From: Enchytraeus crypticus
Taxonomy: Eukaryota > Annelida > Clitellata > Enchytraeida > Enchytraeidae
DNA: 64,000 nt
Direction: 5' to 3'
NCBI GenBank assembly: GCA_905160935.1
Contig: CAJHZI010000254.1
Coordinates: 463,501-527,500 of the forward strand
Below the pieces are notes generated by a model that saw only the letters and a list, made by a program, of their open reading frames with translations, did no database searches and had not been told where the DNA came from. The position numbers and the translations under genes were made by a program. Each line of letters opens with the position of its first letter. The stretch's first letter is position 1. Below are positions 44,468-56,872 of this stretch, one piece after another.

Positions 44468-45253
44468 TAGTGATGTATGGACTTGGACTTGAACTGGACC
44501 AGATTTTGAAGTCCAGATTTTGAGGACTTTGACTTGAACTTGAACGTCAAAGACTTGGACTTGTGTGATGAGGACTCGCACACATAGAACATTTTAGCAA
44601 TTTATTAAAACGGCTATACTAGTTTTGGTTTAACAACAAGAATACATTTCCAAAACTTTCTTCTGCTGCAATGCATGCCCTTGCTGTTCCAGCTGCAGCA
44701 GTGGAACTTGTATTCAGTCAGGGCAGTCTAATTATGAATCGGCATGTATGCAAGTTATCTGATAGAACACACTCATCACTAGTATTTCTTACATGCAATG
44801 GAAGCATGCTATTTTTTGACGCATAAAAGCATTACAAGATACTTAACTATATAGTAAGTTAAGTAACTCGTTTAAAATTTATTCAAAAATAACTATAGCT
44901 CTATTCATGAATCATTGATAGAAAGTAAAAGTTTCTTTTGTTTTCCTTCATTTCATTTTGCGGAATTGTTGCTTTTGGAGAGTCTTCTTCTTGAAACTTA
45001 AATGATTTATAATTTCAATTACCATTTATCGCTTAAAACTACAGTACCAACTGCTCATTTTTTACAATTTTTAATTGTTTATATTTCACTTCGCAATACA
45101 GGTATTATAATTATATGACAATAAAGCGACGGGGACTTAAATTTTGAGTCTCAAGGACTTGGACTTAGACTTGAGCCTCGAGGACTTGGACTTGAGCCTC
45201 GAGGACTTGGACTTGACTTGGGCATGCACAAAAAGGACTTGTATACAACACTG
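44468..45253 (+). mobile_element. Internally deleted hAT element with perfect 8-bp TSD
   Basis: CTGGCAAT is present directly on both sides (44460-44467 and 45254-45261). The left end is TAGTGATGTA and the right end, read inward, CAGTGTTGTA, hAT-type termini. Subterminal regions carry repeated GGACTTGGACTTG motifs (44483-44570 and 45150-45240). A remnant of the hAT C-terminal dimerisation domain, VPAAAVELVFSQGSLIMNRH and LSDRTHSSLVFLTCNGS, lies at about 44690-44810. The copy is 786 bp and cannot encode a transposase. It splits the LINE at 43110-45420. Confidence 0.92.
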
Positions 45254-45420
45254 CTGGCAATTACAAATTAATGAAAATGCCTATGACTCATCAAAACTCT
45301 GAAAGGTTATATCCTCAACCCTTCAAAGGAATGAATCATCATCTGGCTCCTTAGCTTTGAATGCTCAAGTCATGTCTGACACTGAAGAATTGACCAACTG
45401 TTAACTGCACATGTCTAATA
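45254..45420 (+). pseudogene. Continuation of the CR1/L2-type LINE after the hAT
   Basis: The LINE frame resumes with WQLQINENAYDSSKLWKVIS and STLQRNESSSGSLALNAQVM, the linker before the RT domain. The LINE then fades out, so the RT is missing. Confidence 0.65.
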
Positions 45421-46068
45421 GGCGACTGAGCTAGAAGTAAGAATGGTAATGTCAAACAACCTCAGATGATACGGCATAATCTTATGAGAAGGGATTACCA
45501 AGTCATTCGATTGAGTGCTCATAACAGATTGATACAATTATGCAAAATGCACTTACCTTCTTGCAGAGTAGTGTAGGTCTTTGATTTGCACTGCAAAAAG
45601 AGTCACAATCTTGGATCAGGAATGAGAGGAAGTTCGGCAATGTTGCAGTTTTCTCCAGCGTCTAGGCCTTTGGACAAGTTCTAGAAATCTCATAGGTTAC
45701 GTGCCAAACATCTTGAAATTCAGCAAGCCACACCTAAACATTTAACATAAAGATTCTTCTAGACATAGTAAAACTTACTGAATTAGAATTCAGTAAGTTC
45801 AAGTGTGATGATTCCAATATTGTGCTATTATTCTTCGGGTGGAAATAATTATATTCTGCAAATATATTAGAGAATAGATATACAAAAGAGGATAGAATGC
45901 AAAACACCACATCAATGTGATGTGCAAAAATCAACATAAATACACATACTTTTGCTAACAGCACACTAACAAACAAGCATATCTACAGGCATATATCGAC
46001 AAAGTAACAACATCAGTAAACTGTGTAAATAACTGCTTCAAATAAATAAGCTGGTTAAGCAAATGTTC
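45421..46068. other. Noncoding spacer
   Basis: No gene recognised. Confidence 0.5.
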
Positions 46069-46173
46069 ATGTCAGTTTCCTCAGTCGAATACGATGTCAC
46101 TGACATGCGGGTCCAGGATTTGAACCCGGCACATACTGCTCCGCGGTCGAGTAATTTACCGACATTGCCACTG
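46069..46173 (-). mobile_element. tRNA-derived SINE, copy 3
   Basis: Minus-strand copy with GGTTCAAATCC-like B box (GGGTTCAAATCC, 46114-46125), GACCGCGGAGC-like head and GACATCGTATTCGACTGAGG tail. More diverged than copies 1 and 2. Confidence 0.8.
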
Positions 46174-48499
46174 TTTCCAGCTCATATACAAACATTGATA
46201 CATTCAACTGCCACTGGGGGTGCTTTGTTGAAAGTTATTAAGGACAATAATGTTGATCAATTAAACTGTCCAATCATTATCCTAGGAATGCTTCAGAAAC
46301 AATGAAGATCTGCTTGAAATGTCTAATATTATTATCAGAAGTTGTACATGGAAACTCATGTAATCATTAAGACGGTTTTTAAAACAGATAAGTTTTGAAA
46401 GTTACACACTGTTTACTATGTCGGTTGTCTCTAATCATATATACATTCCTTAACTAACTTCAATTTATCATACTCCGAATAAAAGAACTTCACATGAGAA
46501 TTCAGCTGAAGCGTCTATGGTAACACTAGCACAGCCATGAATGAAGCAGCAATGCAACGAGGTTTACATGTTTTTGGCTTCTTGTTTAGTTTATTATCCA
46601 ATTTACAATCTTTATATGTTGAGGTATGAAATCTACGACTAGACTGATGTTACAAGTCTCCTGACTTCGTGAACCAGTATAATTAAGTTAAGTTACATCA
46701 AGCTTCTCCTATTACTCACCCGCCGACAAGCACCTAAACAGAGGTTATGATTTCTCGCACTCTGCTGGTTAAGTATGGACAGAGTTAAAAATATATAAAG
46801 TAGAACAGAGTCAAAGACAAAATGAAGGACGTAAAGGACAAAGTAAAGGATGTAAGAAGAGTAAAGACGTAAAGAAGAGTAAAGTACTCAGCGAAGTAAA
46901 GAGCGCAAGGGATCGATTATTAGCTCAAACTAGATCATCAGCGGATTAAAGTTGACGTTTTGGTTAACCACTGCCGATACTTTCCCATCATCAGATACTG
47001 CAATAAGTGACAAGGACCAAAATAAAGCACATCACCATATAAGCATAAAATTAAATATTTGGTGACAGCTACCTTGCTCGCATCTGTGAAGAATCTTGGA
47101 CAACAAATTCCATTGTAATACTCCCAGTTTGAATTAAGGAGAGCTGACGTATACAAGACAAAATCGCAGAACATATATCAGATATCCAGCTGGAAAGCGG
47201 GAAAGGAAAATAAACGTGACCTCATAGTCTTCAAAACTACAGCCTGAATCACTGCATGGGATATACAGATTCACAATGAGACGAGCACCAATATGTCACA
47301 TGAAAACAAAGAATATCTACAATATATGCAGAGTAGGCTTGCATAAATGGTGCTTCGAAATCTTTCCAAATATTATTAGGATTATTAGTTAAACTTCAGT
47401 GAAATGATAGAAATTATTACTGACTAATCCATGTCATTATCTTAGGCCAGGGATATTACTAGACTACCCACTCCTAATAGATCACACTAGTACAGAACAT
47501 CATGTACTATCTAATTCACAAGGATTTAAATTTAGTTCATACATTTTCTGCATGTAGTGTATCAAGCTTCATCCTTGAAGATACATGAATTGGATTATTA
47601 AAAAAAAATACATACATATGTAATTAACATACATACAATCCATAAGCTGTAATGTACATGTACATAAAAACAGTATTAGGTGACTAAGCAATCACATGCT
47701 TGTTTAAGACCCATAAAAACACCTAACAAACACTTAGCTTAATAAGATGGATTGTTATTTTATACAAGTAAACAAACAGAAAATTAATAAGCAAGTAGCC
47801 TATTAACTTTTTTAATGAAATTTCTAATGCCAAATTCTAATGTCACATATTTGTACAGTATTCACCAAAAAATATCTAACTATAACAGTGAATACTTAAT
47901 ACTATAATGGTTTACACTTACAAGTGTATTCTAGCTGAAATTTCTTAGCAAAATTGGTACAAAGAAAATAAATCACATTTTCTTTCTCTTACTTTCGCAC
48001 CCATGTGCACGTGATATCAAAAGGTGAAGTAAAAAGTAAAAGCCATGCAGTGGTGTTTAATACCTGCGCAAATAATTCATCTCGAACGTCTTTGATACCA
48101 AAGTTACAACTGGTGAACTGCTCATGTTCATTTAGAGGACTCAAGTTTGTGTTAAAACCGCAAACGGCAAAGTTACAAATATAATTGAACAATCCCTCCA
48201 TTTTTAGAGAAAAAGAAAACAAACTCTTATTCCCAGTGCTACCCCATACAAAAAACTAAGTTCTCGTGTTTGGAGAAAAAAATTATAAAATCCCAAGCTA
48301 GATTTTTCACAATTTCGACAAAATTGTTCAAGGACTTTGTCGCGGAACGGGAATCCGGGCATAAAATTCACTTCGACATAAAATCAAAAACTAGAAGATA
48401 GAACTTTACGTGAAGTGGACCACGATTCAACTTGCTTGGGCTTTAAGAGTTTTGAAATACTGAATTAGCCTATTTGCCTTCCACTAATGGATAGTTAAG
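46174..48499. other. Noncoding spacer
   Basis: No gene or known element recognised in 2.3 kb. A purine-rich run with AAAGGA/AAAGTA repeats lies at about 46795-46915. Confidence 0.5.
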
Positions 48500-48610
48500 A
48501 TATTTCACAACAACAACAACAACAATATGATTAGAGTGCTACTGTTGTCCATGACAACATTGATCACTGTGAAATCAAATCAAAGCCGATGAGCAGAGTG
48601 AGGGGTCCAT
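48500..48610 (+). repeat. Dispersed repeat family A, copy 3
   Basis: A short CAA run is followed by TTAGAGTGCTACTGTTGTCC, ATGACAACATTGATCACT and AAATCAAAGCCGATGAGCA, matching copies 1 and 2. Confidence 0.65.
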
Positions 48611-49744
48611 AAACGGTGCTAGCCAAAGTCCGGGTAGTCTGGTAAATAGGTAGCAAATAGAGTTTAGATTAACTAGAGAAATAAATCTTAAGTTTTCAGG
48701 TCATAGTCCACAGAGAGAAATGTCTCAAACACAGTTCAGGCTCCAGATATTGCTACAAAATTTTCTAAAACGTATGGAAAAATAAGGGATTGACTGATGA
48801 AATGGTATGGGACAGAGAGGAGTGGAGTATTCATATCCCGACCATAGTTAAACAGGCATTAAAGGTGAAGATGATGGAGTGCATTTGGTTTACTATATTT
48901 TAATCTAAGAAATTTGTAAAGTCTTTAGAATTTTGCTAAATATTTTTATTCATGTGCTTTGCAGTGATCACAAGTCAAATCTCCAATGATAGGACACTCA
49001 TTCGAGATGTGTTGGAGCTCGCAATCATCGTCGAGAGTGCCTGCACTGTACATGTTCTTGTGCATGATCGGCTGTTGGTGTAACTTGTATATGGATGTGA
49101 CGTTGAAGATACACTAGTATAATTCACTTCCATTCTGAGATTTTTAGATGCTGAATTTTTTAATCCCAGGCATGTAAATGTGTGTACCTGATTTGCGATT
49201 GAATATATTGCCGACTTGTGCCTTTTTTGCTGTTGAATAAACTGGCATGGACTATTGAAAGTATTAAATACTAACATGAAACTTCAAATTCTAGATAGGC
49301 CTACTGTGTGTATATTTTAGTGCAAATCAGACTTCTACTAATTTTTATATTTTTGATATTTTCATTTCAAATTAATATAGGAAAATAGTAAACACTGTAT
49401 CCTAGTGTTTTATATTTTAAATCCATAAAGGATGATAATTTAATTTTTAATGTCTCCATTTGTACATCAATTAAAATGTACCTCAATAGAAACCTGACTG
49501 GAATTCAAATCAATGTCCTTTAGCTTACTTTTCACTTGTGCTGTCAATTTGACTATCCAACCATTATAAAATCTGGAAATTAAATTTGCAACTTCTAAGC
49601 AATGGATAGACCTTGACATTTAGACTGTTTATTAAAGGTATATTAAAACTAGGCTAATGACACGACTATTATACCAATCATGATAAAATGATAAGCTTAG
49701 TAGCTTAGCTTAGCTTATTTGAGTGTATTTTGAAATAAAACATA

Positions 49745-49747
<3 letters not shown>
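48611..49747. other. Noncoding spacer
   Basis: No gene or repeat recognised. Confidence 0.5.

Positions 49748-49810
<63 letters not shown>
49748..49810. repeat. (TC)n microsatellite, about 63 bp
   Basis: Uninterrupted dinucleotide run. Confidence 0.97.
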
Positions 49811-49813
<3 letters not shown>

Positions 49814-50173
49814 AAATAATGAAGTTCTTGTCATTTTTATAAGTTTTGTTTTTAATTGTTAATAGTAGTCAAATTCACAGATACTGAAGAATGTATAAAT
49901 ATCATAGTGAGTAAAGGTTCACTATGTGAACCGCATAGTGAAGTCACATCAAAAGCCACATTTTTGAAGTAATGACTGCATTAGCCTAAATCATCGTTTG
50001 ACAAAAACACTTAGCCTTTCAATGAGAATAACTTGTTGGTCAACGACAATATACTGCTTTTACTGAGCCTGAAAGTAATCTTTGAGAGAATATATATATT
50101 GAACCTGCTATATACAGAGAATTTTATCTGATTCTATCAACGTATCATCATGATATGTAATATCTAATGATAT

Positions 50174-50239
<66 letters not shown>

Positions 50240-51076
50240 ATATCTACGTATTTTCGTTCTATCATCTGTATGTAATATTTTGACTAGTAAAAAATACTTT
50301 TGCTTGCAAATGGCAAAATTATGTTAAGTGGTGAGTTCAATATTGTCACAGGTTAATTATTAAACAGTGAACATTTATTCGTAATGGTAAAGACTTTTTA
50401 ATTATTTATTCTGAAATAGTAATTTTCTTCCTTTCTTTTATGTTGGTATATTATGTTGCATGTTTGTGTAGCATTGTTATGTAGTGTTTTACTATTTGAT
50501 ACAGGGAGTTGTGGATCTCGGTTTTTGATTTTTTTAACATCCTAATTTTGCATGTGAAGTAAAAACTCCGGATTTTAGAATATTTTGCTGTAGTTCAGTA
50601 GTATGTGGATATATAGGATTTGATCCCTAGTTCAGAGGACTTGAACTTTGCTAGGCTTGCCCAACTCTTATGACACACTCGCCATACTTAACTGTTTATT
50701 CTGCGTCTGGCTCTGGCACATTTTAAAAACGTTACCTCATTCTGAAAATGACGTCGTGAGAAATTACTTACACTTTGTCATTGACTTACCCTTTTTGATT
50801 TTGAATCAGATGTTAAATTCGTTATGTATTGATCTATCATCATCATCATCATCATCTTCTCTTAAATCCCAGTTTAACCAGGGTCGGGATATGGATAGAC
50901 TTTCTTTTATCCATTCGTTTAAGTTTTGTGGCAATTACTGTATTTTGTATTGATCTATAGACTGAAATATTTAATAATGGGCAAAATATTTAGGTTTTAG
51001 AACTTTTGACCATTAATTTCAGATAATTGACTACTGTATAATAAGTGTAATATAGAGAGGCTGTTCTATTCTGAAG
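49811..51076. other. Noncoding spacer with (AT)n
   Basis: It contains a pure AT run of about 59 bp at 50178-50236 and a short ATC run at about 50838-50856. No gene. Confidence 0.6.
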
Positions 51077-51999
51077 AATAGACACACCGTGGACTGCACT
51101 TGTCGTAAAAGGCGACATAACATTAAGATCCAAACCATCGTCAGAAAGGACATTATTGAAGTTGAAGCCATTGATAAAGCAATTAATAGCATTGAAGCAA
51201 ACCAAGCTCCCGGTGCAGATGGGTTAACAATTGAGCATATTGCTTATGCACATCCGTCTTTAATTATAATTCTGAGAACTGTATTTAATATAATGTTGAA
51301 GTTGGGAAAAGTTCCTGATGAGTTCGGTGTTGGCATTACTACGCCAATACCGAAATTTAAGGGTCACAAAAGAAACTTGTCTGCTGACGAATTTCAGGGA
51401 ATAACGATATGTCCAATAATATCAAAAAATTTTGAATACTGTATTTTAAGATATGTTAGTTTTGAAACCTCCACAAGGAAATTTGGATTTAAACAAAAAG
51501 TCAGATGCACTAACGCCTTGCATAATCTTAGAAAAGTTGTTAATTACTTCAATAATAGAAACACCAGTAAATATTGAGGTAATTGATCTGAAAAAAGCTT
51601 TTGATAAATGCAATGGTTATGGAATTTTATGTATGTTGCAGAACAGAGGTGTAAATAAATGTGTATTAAATGTGCTAGAAAATTGGTTTTCCAAAAACTC
51701 TACAACTGTTAAATGGAAAAATTGTATGTTTAATTGTGTGTCTCTATTATCTGGTGTTACACAAGGAGGAGTTCTGTCACCCATTTTATTTACATTATTT
51801 GTGGATAATATATTGAGTGTATTAGAGCAATCTAATTTAGGATGCTTTGTTAATTATAAATGCTTTAACAGCTTCATGTATGCTGATGATTTAATTTTGA
51901 TTAGTGCATCGGTTACTGATTTACAGCTTATGTTTGATATATGTGATAATGTTTTCAATGAGTTAGATTTGCCAATAAATGTGTCAAAATGCCATTGTA

Positions 52000-52043
52000 T
52001 TACCGACTTCGCCATTGGCTGGAGCCAGTGGCGAAGTCGGTAA
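52000..52043. repeat. Hairpin formed by an inverted SINE head
   Basis: The 21 bases at 52000-52020 are the inverted copy of 52023-52043 with one mismatch. The SINE's own first bases therefore occur twice, head to head, separated by GG. Confidence 0.92.
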
Positions 52044-52156
52044 GATACTCGACCGCGGATCAGTTGATGAGGGTTCAAATCCTGGGCTCGCCCGTCACTG
52101 ACATCGCTTTCGAGTGAGGAAACTGACGTTAACCTTAGCTTTAACTTAGCTTTATA
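52021..52156 (+). mobile_element. tRNA-derived SINE, copy 2
   Basis: Most complete copy: GCCAGTGGCGAAGTCGGTAA (head/A box), GGTTCAAATCC (B box, 52072-52082), GGGCTCGCC, then GACATCGCTTTCGAGTGAGG and ACGTTAACCTTAGCTTTAAC. It interrupts the LINE RT after motif C. Confidence 0.9.
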
Positions 52157-52740
52157 AGAATAGGCCCAATGTGTAGCTATTCATGCTCACCTTTAAGTAT
52201 TCAAGGAGTTGCAATTAATTGGGTGGAATCTATTAAATACTTAGGAGTCACTATTTGTAAGGCAAAAAATTGTAAATGCCAATGGGAAGAATCAAAAGGG
52301 AAATTTTTTAGAGCTGCTAACACCATTTTAGAAAGGCTGGGAACAAAAGCATCTGAACCTCAGCATTGCTATATGGCACTGCTGCTGCCACCTTGCGAGA
52401 TTCAGACTTAAAGAGTATGAGTAGAGCTTATGACAGTGTCTTTTCGAAGATCTTTCATACGACTAACAAGGAAGTATTTATGTGGTGTCAATATTATTTT
52501 GGTTTTTGGCCTTTGAGTATCTTATATGAATACCATAGATATAATTTTTTCAACAAATTAGTATTGTATGCCAAATTTATTAAAGGGATCGAATTAGATC
52601 ATCCAGATTATTTAGAATTTGAAAGTTTACAAAGGAAATATAATATTTCGTTTGTTGATTCTGTTGCTAAAGTACGATTAAAATTTTGGATCTACGTTGA
52701 CAAAATGCTACATATTGAATATTCTAATGGATAATTGAGT

Positions 52741-53285
52741 TAATTTGATTCTGTTCGTCACCTGTAAACTATTAGTTTTTCATTGCTTAGCTGTACTTGT
52801 ATGCAAAGTGTTGTTTCATTTCGTTTATTTTTCTTTCTTTTTTTCTGTATCTTTGTTCGAAACTACCATGTATTGGTGAAATAAAGTCTATATAATGATG
52901 CTACGGTATAATAATTGCATTTTTTTTTTTTATTTAATTCTATAACATAATAAAATCAAAACTTCTTAAAATTTAATGAATTGTCATTTTATTCTGTATC
53001 TGAAATATTGTAATTTGTGAATGTTTTAATTCTTTGATCATAAAGGCATTTTAAGCTTATACTGTAATAAATTGACAAATAGCAGATCTTGTTGTTAAAT
53101 TTTATGCAATTTAACATTTTATAAATGTGCTGCAATCGGAAATACCCATGTACGCCATAATCACACATTACTGAGCCTTATTTAACTGTCCCATGTGATT
53201 TCCCTTTCTGTTATGCGTTGTTCCACCCGGAATCTATCAGGGACCCACAAAAGGTTATAATGGGTACGTTGCAATCATCCCATAT
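52741..53285. other. Noncoding spacer
   Basis: AT-rich with a T-run near 52919. No gene. Confidence 0.5.
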
Positions 53286-53809
53286 GGGCCCTTAATCAAA
53301 CATATCTGGGTCCCATATTGCAATCCCCAGGTGAATCCCATGGCAGTTTTGCCCATTCGGGGCCCATCTGATCCCCAAGATGAGGTCACAGTGGGCATAT
53401 GCCCATCTTCCCATGTGGGCCCCGTAATCAAATCTTATCGGGTCCCATGTTGAATTCCCCAGCTGAATCCCACGTCGATTTGCCCATTTGGGACCCATCT
53501 AGTCCCCAAGATGGGGTCATTGTGGGTATATGGCCATTTTCCCATATGGGCCCCGTAATCAAATCTTATCGGGTCTCATGTTGCATTCCCAGCTGAATCC
53601 CATGTGGGTAATGTCCATCTAGGACCCATCTGGCCCCCAAGATGGGTATGCGGTGGGCATAAGACCTACTTTCAATATGGCCCCCGTAATCAAAAATGTA
53701 CGGGTTCCATGTGACATGCCCACGTGGGCCCCATGTTGCGTGTTATCTGGGTCCCAGGTGGGCCCCATATTGTCATGTTTGCTGGGCATGGCTAAAGAAG
53801 AAGAAATAA
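53286..53809. repeat. Minisatellite, four units with an exact 131-bp period
   Basis: GGGCCCCGTAATCAAA or a near variant starts at 53286, 53417, 53548 and 53679, always 131 bp apart. Each unit also carries repeated CCCAT(A/G)TGGGCCCC and CCCCAAGATG motifs. GC content is far above the flanks. Short ORFs over it are artefacts. Confidence 0.92.
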
Positions 53810-56310
53810 AGGTCTCTCTCTTAGTGCACTGCCTACTGGCAGGTCCATGGTACATAACGCCTCCACTCTTCTCTGTCTTCCGACTTCCTCTTCATTTCCA
53901 CATATGAGTGGGTCTTTGAATCATCTAACATACCTAATCTCGGTTGCCCCTGCCTCTGCCTCTTCTTCCTTCCATTCTACCTTCTATGACCTCTTTTAAT
54001 AGACCTTCCCCCCCCCCCCCTTAGAATGTGTCCTATCCACCTCTTCTTCCTATTTCTTAATACATTTATCAACTATCTATCTGTGCCAACTCTCTCCAGG
54101 ACTTCCTCATTTGTAACCTTTTCAGTCCAGCAGCTCCAGCTAATCCTCTCTTTTCTTCTCCAAATCCACATTTCTAATGCCTCCAGTTTCCTAATATCTT
54201 CCTTCCTTAAGGTCCATATTTCACATCCATACAATAGCGTGGTCCCAACCAAAGTTTTCACTATCTTTATCTTTGTGTCTTTCTTTAGACTTTTTGTTAA
54301 TAGTGCTTTTCTACTACCAAAGGCCGCTTTTGCTTGTGCAATCCTACTGCATAGTTCCGTCTCACATTTCCCATCATCGGTTATAGTATGACCCAAATAT
54401 TTGAAACTCCTTACCTGTTCCAATTTCGTACCATTTATTGTGATATTAACTTCATCTTTATTATTAGACACTCTCATAACCTTGGAACCTTGGTCTCTTT
54501 TATATTAATCTTCATGCCATATCTTAGAGCCGTATCATTCAGCCTATCCATAACCTTCTGCAATCCAATCTCGCTGCCCGCTACCATTCCTTGGTCATCT
54601 GAAAATCGTACATCTTGTAAGTTGTAACAAATTCCCTCTACTTTTATTCCTTCACCCAATTCTTCCATGGCTTCCTCCATCATTGCCTCAGCGTAAATGT
54701 TAAATAGCAGCGGCAAAATGCTTGAACCTTGTCTTACTCCACGTCCTATCTCATCTTCTTCTGAGTATTCTTGTTGGATTTTGATTACTGCTCTTTGATT
54801 CATGTACAAGTTCAAAATTAGTCTTCTATGTCTCCAGTTAATTCCTATTCTTTTTAAGATATTCATCATCGTTAATCAATCAATCCTGTCAAAGGCCTTC
54901 TCGAAGTCTACCAAGCATACAAAAAAGTAATTTCCATATTCTAAGCTTCTTTCGCAAAGAATCCGCACTACTCCTATTGCTTCTCTTGTGCCGCATCCTT
55001 TCCTAAAACCAGATTGTGTCTTGCTCAGTATCATCTCTGCTTTCGATTGAATGCGATTAGTTACTATCTTTAATAAGATCTTCGATGCATGAGGTATTAA
55101 GCTGATTGTTCTGTAATCTGAACACTCCACAGCATTGGCTTTTTTGGGAATTGGAATCATCACTGGCTTGGTAAAGTCGTCTGGCCAAATACCTGTATTG
55201 TACACTTCCATACATACCTCCATTAACTTTTTGAGTGTTTCTCCTTCCAATATTTTCAAGAATTCTGCTGGAATTTCATCTACTCCGGCTGCCTTCCCCT
55301 CTTCATACTGTTAATTGCAGAATAAATTTCCTCCGCTATTAAATCGGGGCCCCTTTTATCGTCTTCTACGATATTTTCTTCTTCAACTTTAAAATCCTCT
55401 TGAACTGGTTTCCCAGCCTTATTATACAATTCCTCTACATATTCTCTCCATATTTCTTTTACTTCTTCCAGCTCTGTCTTCAATTCCCCATCTTTACCCA
55501 TTATACTGATATTCTTTGCATCTCTTTCTTTTTCTTATCGGTTCTTGTTAATATTCTGACTTCCTGGTATAATAGATCCGACCTCCCTCTTCTATCATAT
55601 TCTGCTAAATCTTCACACATTTCACTCCACCAATGATCTTTTGCTTTGTCTGTAATTCTTCTAAGTTCACTGTTTAAGCTTCTATATTTCCGTCGGCCAT
55701 GACTGGTGTCAATACTTTTCCATTTCCTCCTTTCATCCATTTTGTCTAGCATCTCGCATGTGATCCAAAGGTTTTTTAGCTGTATTTGCTTTAAGAAAGC
55801 CATAAACTTCTTTTTCACCTATTTTAATAGCTTCCTTTAGCTGACAACATCTTTTATTTACCCCTGTTCTTTCGTAGTCCTTCATTTCCTTAACTTTTCT
55901 TTCCACTGCTTCCTGAAACTGATTTCTTTTTTCGTTCACACCATTCAAATTCCATCTCTGACTGCTTTTCTTCTTAAGTATTTTCTTCAGCCGAAGCCCT
56001 ACTATTGCCTTTACTAGATTGTGGTCTGAATTAATATCGGCTCCTGGATAAGCCCTTGAATTCTTCACACTATTCCTGTACCGTTGCTTTATCAGAATAT
56101 GGTCTATCTGGTATCTTCCCTCGTTTCCGGTGCTTCCTGGTTTCTTCCATGTGTAACGTCTTTTCTTCTTATGTTTAAACCAAGTGTTGGACACTACTAA
56201 TCTCATTCTATTGCAAAAGTCAACAAATTTATGTCCTCTCTCATTTTTTTTCCTAGACCATATTCCCCAACTTCATTTCTATCTCTCCCTTCACCACCAC
56301 CGCGTAAATA
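53810..56310 (-). pseudogene. RTE-like LINE, 5'-truncated and broken
   Basis: On the minus strand, from the right: endonuclease end (NTWFKHKKKRRYTWKKPGST, YQIDHILIKQRYRN, GADINSDHNLVKA at about 56200-55980). A linker follows (LKTELEEVKEIWREYVEELY at 55500-55440). The RT then shows PDDFTKPVMIPIPKKANAVE, CSDYRTISLI, motif A FVCLVDFEKAFDRID and motif B GVRQGSSILPLLFNIYAEAM. Motif C reads VRFSDDQGMVAG, in which the usual Ala of FADD is Ser. C-terminal KYLGHTITDDGKCETE and LYGCEIWTLRKEDIRKLEAL follow. At least five interruptions. The 3' tail (53812-53870) is the piece also found at 6288-6345. The left part of the endonuclease is missing. Confidence 0.85.
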
Positions 56311-56872
56311 AAGGTAACTAGGCCTATATATCAAGAACCAGATTCTACTATTTTATCTGAGGTAAAATGAGATCCTGAGATAAATGTTGCAGGGCTTAAA
56401 TTCCTAATAGTATGTCTCTTATAATTATTTTGGAATCTTTACCTGTCCTCTAATTGACTGAATCTAAATAATCCTACTAATCTATTAATAACTTGAACGA
56501 TTGTATTAAACTAAATATTAATTTAATACGAAAAGAAATAAAATAATAATCGAATATGCAGTAGAACGAAATTAAAACGATTTTAAATAGCGCGTGTGTA
56601 ATAAACACTATGATGATGACTATTGTCATTATTTTTCGCTACAAAAATGAAACCCCATACATTTGAGGAACAATTGCATTGAAATGACAGTAGCAACATC
56701 TTTTTTTAAATTAAAAAGGTTCCCCCACCTTTTACTTTTTCTTCTTCACACATATATGCTACCACATTTTGACTATCGGTTTCAATTTAACATTGAATTT
56801 TATATGACATTCTAGACTGCTTTTATTCACATTTTTAGATAATTTCTCAGTTATTTGATTTCACCAACGTTA
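56311..56872. other. Noncoding spacer
   Basis: AT-rich, no gene or repeat recognised. Confidence 0.5.

Larger units (their letters stand above)
51077..52740 (+). pseudogene. CR1/L2-type LINE reverse transcriptase, broken and SINE-interrupted
   Basis: The RT begins in the fingers: AIDKAINSIEANQAPGADGL, then LGKVPDEFGVGITTPIPKFK and DEFQGITICPIISKNFEYCI. A shift follows, then motif A, VIDLKKAFDKCNGYGIL, and motif B, LLSGVTQGGVLSPILFTLFV. Motif C, FMYADDLILI, is intact, so the catalytic Asp pair is kept, and LDLPINVSKCHC ends the frame. A SINE is inserted at 52021-52156. The thumb and C-terminus continue with WVESIKYLGVTICKAKNC and KIFHTTNKEVFMWCQYYFGF. The gene ends at 52734. AATAAAG near 52880 may be its terminator. 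Upstream endonuclease is absent (5' truncation). Confidence 0.85.

Noticed and set aside
46795-46915. Repeated AAGGACGTAAAG as a regulatory array
   Set aside because: It is a short irregular purine-rich run without fixed period, most simply low-complexity DNA.
53292-53907. Gly/Pro/Trp-rich ORFs over the 131-bp minisatellite
   Set aside because: Present on both strands and explained by the repeated GGGCCC and CCCAT motifs.
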